Below, piece by piece: positions 1 through 4,617 of a stretch of 5,413 bases of DNA. Origin of the DNA: Chlamydiales bacterium (GTDB lineage Bacteria > Chlamydiota > Chlamydiia > Chlamydiales > JAACFD01); NCBI GenBank assembly GCA_009937555.1, contig JAACFD010000149.1, positions 1 through 5,413 of the forward strand, written 5' to 3'. Position 1 is the first letter of the stretch. Each line of letters begins with the position of its first letter. Under the pieces are notes generated by a model. That model searched no databases. It was not told the DNA's origin and saw only the letters and a list, made by a program, of their open reading frames with translations. Made by a program: the position numbers and the translations under genes.

Positions 1-35
1 TGTTTTAGAAACCTAATTCGCTCACAGCTTCACCA

Positions 36-60
36 AAATAGATTTCTCTATTTATTTTTT
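36..60 (+). terminator. Possible weak AT-rich terminator of an upstream gene
   Basis: Arms AAATAGA (36-42) and TCTATTT (47-53) are perfectly complementary around a four-base loop and are followed by ATTTTTT (54-60). The stem has a single G-C pair, well below a normal rho-independent terminator, so this could be chance in AT-rich DNA. It is listed because the T tract is correctly placed for plus-strand termination. Confidence 0.25.
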
Positions 61-130
61 ATTCTTTTAGTTATATCATTTTGTTTATTCGTTTTATTAA
101 ATGAATAGGCAGTTCAAAGTTTTAACACAC

Positions 131-139
131 TGCTTATTT
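131..139 (+). promoter_or_regulatory. Weak candidate extended -10 for the SH3b protein gene
   Basis: TGCTTATTT reads as an extended -10 (TGn followed by TTATTT) located 32 bases before the ATG at 172. Nothing close to TTGACA lies 16-18 bases upstream. TTCAAA at 113-118 would give only a 15-base spacer. This is the best of several poor candidates. Confidence 0.18.
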
Positions 140-171
140 TCAAACGCTAAGCTAGCATTCAGGAGAATTTT

Positions 172-1509
172 ATGTGGAATAACAACTTTTTTATCGCCGT
201 TCTAGCATTCTGCAGCCTGGCTATTGGATCTGTTTATGCTGATACTGACCAAGTTGCTCCATCTGAGCAAGAAGGCCAAGTAACAACTGAAGAAACTAAT
301 AGAGTATTTACAGGTAGAGTCAATGCTGATAAAGTAAGACTACGACTGCAACCAGCACTTGAGAGCCAAGTGGTAAAAGAGCTCAGTAAAGGAGACCTAG
401 TCCTTGTAAATAGTGAAGAAGCAGATTTCTATAAGGTTGCGCCTCCAAAAGGACTTAAAGTTTTCATATTTAGAACATTTGTTCTAGATGATGCTATTGA
501 GGGAAACCATGTAAATGTTAGACTTAATCCATCCTTAGAGTCTCCTGTTATCACTCAGTTAAACACCGGCGCTAAAGTTACAGGAATTGTAAATTCAGGA
601 AATAGTAAGTGGTTAGAAATTGATCCTCCTGAAAATACTTTTTTCTACGTAGCCAAAGATTTCATTGCTGAAGCTGGAGATGCTGAGTTTATTCACTCTA
701 TGGCTAAAAGAGAGAAAGAAGTTAACCACCTTCTAAACTCTGCTTACTTAATTAGCCAAGCTGAGCTTAAGAAAAGCTTTGATGAGGTAGACTTTGAAAA
801 GATGACACAAAACTTCCAGCGTGTCATTAATGACTACAGCGACTTCCCTGCTAAGATAGAAAAAGCGGAACATGCGATTAGCTTAATTCAAGATAGCTAC
901 CTAAAGAAGAAAATTGCTTTCCTGGAATCTCAAGCTGTTGCAAGTAACTGGAGACAAAAAAACTCAGAACTAAGCACTAAGATAGAGTCTTATGAGAGTC
1001 AATTAAACGACTTAGAAAGACAGCTAGATAAAGCCAGATCAGAGCTTAATAACCCAGACTATTTTGCTAGCCAAGCTTCTAGTGAAGAAAAAGAGCCTTC
1101 TGAAAGCGAAAGAAGCGCTATGGCTGACGAACTGATCAAGGAGTTCTCATTAAAATCTGAAGACCCTGAGATGTCCGAAAGAATGAAACAGTGGACAAAT
1201 GTAGAAAAAGCACGCTTCCACATTTGGGCTATGTCAAACGAAGACAAGACTATTGATGATTTCTTAGGAGAAGAACAAACTAATAGTAAAGAGCTATCAG
1301 GTATTGTAGAGCCTTACTACAGCCCTGTAAAAAATAAGCCAGGTGACCACTTTTTAAGAGATATCGAAACAGGTGCTCCAATAGCTTATATCTACAGTAC
1401 TAAAGTAGACTTACAAAAGAAAGTTGGCCAAAGAATTGCTATTAAGGCAAGCCCAAGACCAAACAACTTCTTTGCATACCCAGCCTACCATGTATGGTCA
1501 GCTGAGTAG
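172..1509 (+). CDS. Exported SH3b-domain protein with coiled coil and conserved C-terminal domain
   Basis: The 445-residue product begins with a Sec signal peptide: a hydrophobic core at residues 6-21 and likely cleavage after VYA at 23. Two bacterial SH3 (SH3b) repeats follow, at about 45-106 and 109-166. Both carry the motif V-R-L-x-P-x-L-E-S and a later K/L-x-x-G-x-x-V, and they look like a duplication. A charged helical stretch with heptad-like leucines (about 225-292) suggests a coiled coil, then comes a Ser/Glu-rich linker. The C-terminal unit (about 377-445) ends in a motif S-P-R-P-N-N with an aromatic F-A-Y-P-A-Y at 433-439. SH3b domains in exported proteins usually bind peptidoglycan or other envelope ligands, so a periplasmic or cell-envelope scaffolding role is inferred. 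The ATG is fixed by AGGAG six bases upstream and by the complete signal peptide. I recall similar SH3b/coiled-coil proteins in chlamydiae, but cannot verify orthology. The gene is followed directly by a strong terminator and appears monocistronic. Confidence 0.85.
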   Translation: MWNNNFFIAVLAFCSLAIGSVYADTDQVAPSEQEGQVTTEETNRVFTGRVNADKVRLRLQPALESQVVKELSKGDLVLVNSEEADFYKVAPPKGLKVFIFRTFVLDDAIEGNHVNVRLNPSLESPVITQLNTGAKVTGIVNSGNSKWLEIDPPENTFFYVAKDFIAEAGDAEFIHSMAKREKEVNHLLNSAYLISQAELKKSFDEVDFEKMTQNFQRVINDYSDFPAKIEKAEHAISLIQDSYLKKKIAFLESQAVASNWRQKNSELSTKIESYESQLNDLERQLDKARSELNNPDYFASQASSEEKEPSESERSAMADELIKEFSLKSEDPEMSERMKQWTNVEKARFHIWAMSNEDKTIDDFLGEEQTNSKELSGIVEPYYSPVKNKPGDHFLRDIETGAPIAYIYSTKVDLQKKVGQRIAIKASPRPNNFFAYPAYHVWSAE

Positions 1510-1538
1510 AACTACTAGTTTCTAAAAAAGACAACCCT

Positions 1539-1574
1539 ATAGCCCCATAGCAAAAGTTATGGGGCTATTTTTTT
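1539..1574 (+). terminator. Strong intrinsic terminator of the SH3b protein gene
   Basis: A perfect 11-bp stem is formed by 1539-1549 (ATAGCCCCATA) and 1558-1568 (TATGGGGCTAT) around an eight-base loop. The uninterrupted T run at 1568-1574 follows directly. The GC-rich stem core and U tract are the classical rho-independent arrangement, 29 bases after the stop codon at 1507-1509. Its end lies only 13 bases before the next start codon at 1588. The next gene must therefore rely on readthrough or on a promoter that I cannot identify. Confidence 0.93.
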
Positions 1575-1587
1575 GATAAATATTATT

Positions 1588-2364
1588 ATGGAACTAAGAG
1601 AATGGGCAGAGCAGATACTCTCTGCTAACACATTAGAGCTTAAACTAGAGGCTCCCCCAAAATTAACAGACCATAAACCTGGCCTAGCTAGAATCTGGGA
1701 TACCCCCTGCAGACCTCATGGTATGCATTTTCATAAAAGATCAGACGAAGAGAAGCTACCTAAATTAAGGCAACTTGAAGACCCTGATAAAAGAGCCATG
1801 TGCCTCCATCGATTTGCTGGCCATGAACTACTTGCAATTGAAATTATGGCTTTTGCTTTACTTGCTTTCCCTAATTCTCCTCGCCACTTTCGCATGGGAA
1901 TAGCTCAAACTATTAAAGATGAGCAAAAGCACCTTTCTTTATATATAGATCGTTTAAAAAATCTAGGCACTGAATTTGGGCAATACCCTCTTTATAAACA
2001 CTTTTGGGCTCATGTAAAATACTTTAAAGATCCCATTAACTATGTCAGTGCGATGAACCTTACTTTTGAAATGGCAAACTTAGATTTTGCTCCTATGTAT
2101 GGAAAGGCTTTTCAACAGTTCGAGGACTACGCATCTAGAGACCTAATGAAAATCATCCTAGAAGATGAAATAAAGCATGTAAAATTTGGCTGGAACTGGT
2201 TAAAGAAATTTAAACCTGATGCAGTCGATATGTGGCAAGCTTGGACTGATACCCAAACACCACTACTATTTCCTAAAAGAGCTAAAGGCAAATGTTTCAT
2301 TAAGCAGCACCGCTTAGATGCAGGCATATCTGAGGAATGGGTTAACAAACTAGAGAATCAATAA
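1588..2364 (+). CDS. DUF455 / COG2833 ferritin-like di-metal protein
   Basis: The 258-residue soluble protein has the four-helix ferritin-like pattern of the DUF455 family. Helix 1 carries H-E-L-L-A-I-E (79-85), with E80 in the family's ligand position. Helix 2 carries D-E-Q-K-H (111-115, the ExxH pair E112/H115). Helix 3 carries E161 within F-E-M-A-N-L-D. Helix 4 carries D-E-I-K-H (193-197, the ExxH pair E194/H197). The complete ligand set predicts a bound di-iron or di-metal centre. The family's reaction is not established; oxidase or tRNA/small-molecule hydroxylase-like roles are only analogies. I see no signal peptide, so it should be cytoplasmic. The frame extends five codons further to a TTG at 1573, but that codon lies in the U tract of the preceding terminator, so the ATG at 1588 is preferred. 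No Shine-Dalgarno precedes it, which is unusual here because most neighbouring genes have one. The gene ends 83 bases before the next plus-strand gene. Family assignment is fairly secure; function is unknown. Confidence 0.85.
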   Translation: MELREWAEQILSANTLELKLEAPPKLTDHKPGLARIWDTPCRPHGMHFHKRSDEEKLPKLRQLEDPDKRAMCLHRFAGHELLAIEIMAFALLAFPNSPRHFRMGIAQTIKDEQKHLSLYIDRLKNLGTEFGQYPLYKHFWAHVKYFKDPINYVSAMNLTFEMANLDFAPMYGKAFQQFEDYASRDLMKIILEDEIKHVKFGWNWLKKFKPDAVDMWQAWTDTQTPLLFPKRAKGKCFIKQHRLDAGISEEWVNKLENQ

Positions 2365-2447
2365 AAACTTATCACTCCCTTAATCTTTTCTAAACCTGTA
2401 ACGATTAATTTTCTCTCTTAATTAATTATTAAATAGCAGACCAAATT

Positions 2448-3668
2448 ATGTTCAAAATAGATGTAATAAAATATTTTACATTAGCCACTTCTTGTGCCCT
2501 ACTATTTTTTTGTAATCATGAAAGTAGCCTAATTGCTAGCGAGCCAGTAGAACCCTTTCATACAGAGCAAAATCACAATAATACAGCAGTATCGCCTGTG
2601 AGTAGATTAGCAATACCCCTTTTGCATTTAGGAGTTGAGTGGCACTTAAACGGAGAGTTCCAGGATAGCTTTCAACAGCTAACACAAGAATTTTTTCCTG
2701 AAGGACAAGATGCAAATAATTGGGAGGAAAAGCTTACTATTCACTACTGGGACGCTCTTGATAAACAGCAAATGCTCAGCTACCCTAGGGAGCTTTGTCA
2801 ATTCTTAAAAAAGCAGTATAGTAGTAAAATTTATAAAAGAACTATCCATAAGAATAATAAGAGCATATTTTTTGAATGGGAACTAATACGTCCTGAAGAG
2901 GATAAAAGACATGAGTGGTTTAGAATTGTCAATCATAATAACTACACCATCGCCATTAGATATACTCTTAAAGATTTAGATAGGGTTGAGAAGCTAAGAG
3001 AATACTGGGAAAAAACACTTACCAATTTGCAAACTAAGCTTCCTCAAACACCCTCTATTGAAAAGCAAGAAGCTAGCGATCGCCAACAGCTGACTCAAGG
3101 GACTCAAGAATCTCATGATCAAAACTCCTCTCTATTTATATTCCATAACCATCAGTTAAACTGTACCTATTGCATACCCAGAAACTGGAAAATTACCAAT
3201 AAACAAAAAGAAGAAAAGTTAATCACACTTCATGAGGACCCTAAAAAGTCATCAAACTTCCTGGTTTCAGCCTCAAGAGAGATTCAGGAACCTACTGATA
3301 ACTATATACTAAGAAAACTAGAGGGTTATAAGCAAAAACTGCATTACGGTCTCCCTAAAGTAGAGAGTAAAGAGGATTTAACCCCTATTATATCAGAAGA
3401 TAAGACAATATACCTGGTAGATTTCCAACCAAAGAAATTAGCTAACGGAAAGAAAATTCACTACTTAATTGCCTGGATACAAGAAGATGATAACTTTATT
3501 CATCGTATCACTTTCTCTTGTGTAGAAGAAAAGTTTAAGAAATTAAAACCAGCTTTTTTAGATATCTGCCAAAGTCTACGCTATCAGCCTTCTCGTTACA
3601 TTGCTGCTACTGCATATCCTAAAAGCTTAGAAGAAAAAAAAGATGAGATAGAAAGTACAAGCAGCTAA
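2448..3668 (+). CDS. Exported two-domain protein of unknown function
   Basis: I do not recognise this 406-residue protein as a named gene. The N-terminus has two lysines and a hydrophobic core (residues 9-22), with plausible signal-peptidase cleavage around A30/S31. The Cys at 22 follows L-F-F and does not make a good lipobox, so a lipoprotein is less likely. The mature part divides into two alpha/beta units. The first, about 54-200, contains the motif F-P-E-G-Q-D-x-x-N-W-E-E-K-L-T (83-97), a pattern I associate with small exported domains in Gram-negative bacteria. The second, about 226-385, has an I-P-x-x-W motif (243-247), a late strand H-R-I-T-F and a terminal helix, resembling the PsbP/Mog1-like fold. 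A charged, Gln/Ser-rich linker (about 200-225) separates them and the tail is Lys/Glu-rich. Both units end in a strand followed by a charged helix, so they may be paralogous folds. The Shine-Dalgarno is weak (AGCAGA at 2435-2440). It is convergent with the minus-strand operon, with 41 bases between stop codons. A periplasmic location is inferred; no activity can be assigned. Confidence 0.75.
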   Translation: MFKIDVIKYFTLATSCALLFFCNHESSLIASEPVEPFHTEQNHNNTAVSPVSRLAIPLLHLGVEWHLNGEFQDSFQQLTQEFFPEGQDANNWEEKLTIHYWDALDKQQMLSYPRELCQFLKKQYSSKIYKRTIHKNNKSIFFEWELIRPEEDKRHEWFRIVNHNNYTIAIRYTLKDLDRVEKLREYWEKTLTNLQTKLPQTPSIEKQEASDRQQLTQGTQESHDQNSSLFIFHNHQLNCTYCIPRNWKITNKQKEEKLITLHEDPKKSSNFLVSASREIQEPTDNYILRKLEGYKQKLHYGLPKVESKEDLTPIISEDKTIYLVDFQPKKLANGKKIHYLIAWIQEDDNFIHRITFSCVEEKFKKLKPAFLDICQSLRYQPSRYIAATAYPKSLEEKKDEIESTSS

Positions 3669-3709
3669 AAGTTGCTGAAACCTCTACCTCACCTTTAACG
3701 TAGTAACTA

Positions 3710-4012
3710 TTAGCTTGTAAACGAAGCTATATAATCTTGGATAGCTCTATACTCAGCCATTCCTTCAACTAGCATTACCTTGGAACTATTTAGTTCACTT
3801 TGCAAACTAATTAACTTAGCAAAATTTTTGCTAATCCCACGTTTTTTAGCTTCACTTGCTATCTCACTAATAAGCCTCTTAATATTACTTTGAATAGCAT
3901 TTAAAGTAGCTTCTTGCTCTAGAGATGAGAGCTGTGCTGCTAGAAGCTCATCAGGGAGAGTTGTATCTTCAGCTACGGTTGATACTGCAGCGCTAGAACT
4001 ATTTACTTTCAT
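3710..4012 (-). CDS. Small helical-hairpin protein, second gene of the operon
   Basis: This 100-residue protein is not recognised by name. Residues 1-18 are rich in Ser, Thr, Val and Ala and poor in charge, a composition typical of unstructured type III secretion signals though not diagnostic. Residues 20-57 and 64-97 should be two helices joined by a K-R-G-I-S-K-N turn (57-63). The second helix carries L-I-S-L-Q-S-E-L-N (67-75) and ends D-Y-I-A-S-F. Length, hairpin shape and an L-Q in early helix 2 followed by about 30 residues recall type III needle subunits of the YscF/PrgI type, but the usual P-x-x-P turn is missing. The homology is a hypothesis. There are no Cys or Trp residues. The start is supported by AAGG (minus strand, 4024-4021) eight bases upstream. 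It lies 19 bases downstream of the 105-residue gene on the same strand, so the two are almost certainly co-transcribed. No convincing terminator follows the stop. Confidence 0.72.
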   Translation of the reverse strand: MKVNSSSAAVSTVAEDTTLPDELLAAQLSSLEQEATLNAIQSNIKRLISEIASEAKKRGISKNFAKLISLQSELNSSKVMLVEGMAEYRAIQDYIASFTS

Positions 4013-4031
4013 GATAACTACCTTATTTGCA

Positions 4032-4349
4032 TCAATTCATTTCTAATGAAAGAGCAATAATTGCTGATAATGTATTAATCTTTGCTAACTGATCTTGGAG
4101 TAACTTTTGACCTTGCTCAAACCTTGCTTCAAGGGCTGTTTTTTTACTGTCCCAAATATTTATTTGTTCTATATTTGGTTTTGGCTTATCTATTTCTGCT
4201 TCAATTGCTGAAGTAAGTCTTCCTACAACAACAGCTATTTTCTGCATTTGCACAGATGCTTCTGTGTAACTTTTCTGCATTTGATCTAGTTGATTTAGTT
4301 GAGCATCTAAAGTTTGACTTGCTCCATTTAAACTTACTGCATCCGACAT
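4032..4349 (-). CDS. Small helical-hairpin protein, first gene of the operon
   Basis: This 105-residue protein is also not recognised by name. Two long helices are predicted, residues 10-53 (Gln-rich, with heptad-like L/M/I/V) and 60-103, joined by a D-K-P-K-P-N turn at 54-59. A helix / proline-turn / helix of this size is the plan of type III needle subunits and of WXG100-like secreted proteins. The single Trp (W66 in I-W-D-S) is not a WxG. I therefore infer only a small helical, possibly secreted or self-associating protein. The open frame extends 31 codons upstream to an ATG at 4442, where it would encode a Lys-rich and very hydrophobic segment resembling a signal anchor. That extension is rejected. 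GGGAG sits six bases before the ATG at 4349, and the extra codons run through the promoter-like sequences. Its partner gene follows after 19 bases. The gene faces the long-helix gene across a 268-bp control region. Confidence 0.74.
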   Translation of the reverse strand: MSDAVSLNGASQTLDAQLNQLDQMQKSYTEASVQMQKIAVVVGRLTSAIEAEIDKPKPNIEQINIWDSKKTALEARFEQGQKLLQDQLAKINTLSAIIALSLEMN

Positions 4350-4355
4350 CCTAAA

Positions 4356-4360
4356 CTCCC
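4356..4360 (-). promoter_or_regulatory. Shine-Dalgarno that fixes the operon's first start codon
   Basis: On the minus strand the bases read GGGAG, followed by the six-base spacer TTTAGG and then ATG at 4349. This is among the strongest ribosome binding sites in the window. It decides against the in-frame ATG at 4442, which has no comparable site. Confidence 0.75.
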
Positions 4361-4363
4361 TTT

Positions 4364-4375
4364 TTATTATAATAA
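4364..4375 (-). promoter_or_regulatory. TATAAT box inside a 12-bp palindrome, upstream of the hairpin operon
   Basis: TTATTATAATAA is a perfect 12-bp palindrome containing a consensus TATAAT on the minus strand (4371-4366). If used as a -10 it would start transcription at about 4359, inside the Shine-Dalgarno, leaving a leader of only some ten bases. No good -35 is present 16-18 bases upstream. It may instead be a regulator site or chance AT richness. Confidence 0.35.
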
Positions 4376-4392
4376 GATGTAAAAACAGCATA

Positions 4393-4401
4393 AGTATAGC
4401 A
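4393..4401 (-). promoter_or_regulatory. Extended -10 promoter of the hairpin operon
   Basis: On the minus strand the bases read TGCTATACT, a TGn extension joined to a five-of-six match to TATAAT. The predicted start near 4386 gives a leader of about 37 bases before the ATG at 4349, a normal length. The -35 region is poor, which is usual for extended -10 promoters. The box continues as TATACTTA, the same octamer found in the promoter of the divergent gene. Confidence 0.45.
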
Positions 4402-4471
4402 CTGCAACATAAAGACTTTTTTTGAAATTTATTTAATTTCAATAAATTACTTTACCTACATTTCACTCTTC

Positions 4472-4487
4472 CTCTCTAAGTAGAGAG
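4472..4487. repeat. CTCTCT/AGAGAG inverted repeat
   Basis: CTCTCT (4472-4477) and AGAGAG (4482-4487) are perfectly complementary around AAGT; counting the flanking A/T pair the arms are seven bases. No T run follows on either strand, so it is not an intrinsic terminator. It sits near the middle of the divergent intergenic region and could be an operator or an mRNA structure. Chance is also possible. Confidence 0.4.
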
Positions 4488-4509
4488 ACAGCTCCCCTCA
4501 AAAAGACAT

Positions 4510-4582
4510 TTAGTTAACTCATTTATAAAGCATTATGTTAAGATTTTGCAATAAGTCAGCTTAGAAGTATACTTAGTTAACT
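4510..4582. repeat. Direct repeat of palindromic decamer, 63-bp spacing
   Basis: TTAGTTAACT occurs at 4510-4519 and again at 4573-4582. Each copy contains the 8-bp palindrome AGTTAACT. The offset is exactly 63 bp, or six turns at 10.5 bp per turn, so a protein bound at both would sit on the same face of the helix. The second copy overlaps the end of the candidate -10 box (TATACT, 4568-4573) and lies just downstream of it, where a repressor would block initiation. These are candidate operators; there is no direct evidence of a binding protein. Confidence 0.4.
4546..4573 (+). promoter_or_regulatory. Sigma-70-type promoter of the long-helix gene
   Basis: TTGCAA (4546-4551, four of six matches to TTGACA) is separated by 16 bases from TATACT (4568-4573, five of six matches to TATAAT). 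A start near 4580 would give a leader of about 38 bases before the ATG at 4618. The -10 box lies in the perfect 10-bp palindrome AAGTATACTT (4565-4574), and the next bases form the palindrome TAGTTAACTA (4574-4583). Confidence 0.5.
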
Positions 4583-4597
4583 ACGCTAATTACTAGT

Positions 4598-4609
4598 TAT
4601 AATGTGGAG
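4598..4609 (+). promoter_or_regulatory. TATAAT box and Shine-Dalgarno of the long-helix gene
   Basis: A consensus TATAAT (4598-4603) is followed two bases later by GGAG (4606-4609), which lies eight bases before the ATG at 4618. The GGAG and an in-frame TAA at 4600-4602 together fix the start codon. As a -10, the TATAAT would give a leader of under ten bases, so the promoter at 4546-4573 is the better candidate. Confidence 0.5.
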
Positions 4610-4617
4610 CAAAGCAC

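Larger units (their letters stand above)
1..171. other. Non-coding leader upstream of the SH3b protein gene
   Basis: No reading frame of useful length is present and stop codons are dense in all forward frames. The stretch is very AT-rich. It holds a 7-bp inverted repeat (36-42 with 47-53) followed by a T-rich run, which could be a weak end signal for a gene to the left of the window. A clear Shine-Dalgarno AGGAG lies at 161-165, six bases before the ATG at 172. The promoter of the downstream gene should lie between these two, but no convincing -35/-10 pair stands out. Confidence 0.6.
4350..4617. other. Divergent intergenic control region
   Basis: These 268 bases separate the minus-strand helical-hairpin operon from the plus-strand long-helix gene and contain no plausible gene of their own. 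They hold candidate promoters for both directions, two Shine-Dalgarno sites, a CTCTCT/AGAGAG hairpin near the middle and a duplicated palindromic decamer. The sequence is strongly AT-rich apart from a C-rich patch at about 4491-4499. The density of symmetrical elements suggests shared regulation of the two flanking units. Confidence 0.6.

Noticed and set aside
1059..1247. Minus-strand open frame of 62 codons
   Set aside because: It is antisense to the coiled-coil and linker part of the SH3b gene, has no ribosome binding site and a composition expected of a shadow frame.
1573..1587. TTG start adding five residues to the DUF455 protein
   Set aside because: The TTG sits in the U tract of the preceding terminator and has no Shine-Dalgarno; the ATG at 1588 gives a normal family N-terminus.
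2127..2348. Minus-strand open frame of 73 codons
   Set aside because: It lies wholly opposite the conserved helix 4 end of the DUF455 gene; that strand's protein is clearly the real one.
2404..2426. ATTAATT / AATTAAT inverted repeat between the DUF455 gene and the next gene
   Set aside because: The arms are entirely A/T with a nine-base loop and no U tract; expected by chance in this composition.
2460..2515. Lipoprotein signal at Cys22 of the 406-residue protein
   Set aside because: The residues before the cysteine are L-F-F rather than the small residues required at -1 and -3 of a lipobox; an ordinary Sec signal fits better.
3076..3083. GCGATCGC octamer (cyanobacterial HIP1 palindrome)
   Set aside because: It is a single copy within a coding region; HIP1 is meaningful only when highly repeated.
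3660..3676. Hairpin AGCAGC-TAAAA-GTTGCT at the convergent gene ends
   Set aside because: The stem is six pairs including one G-U, and no T run follows on either strand, so it does not qualify as a terminator.
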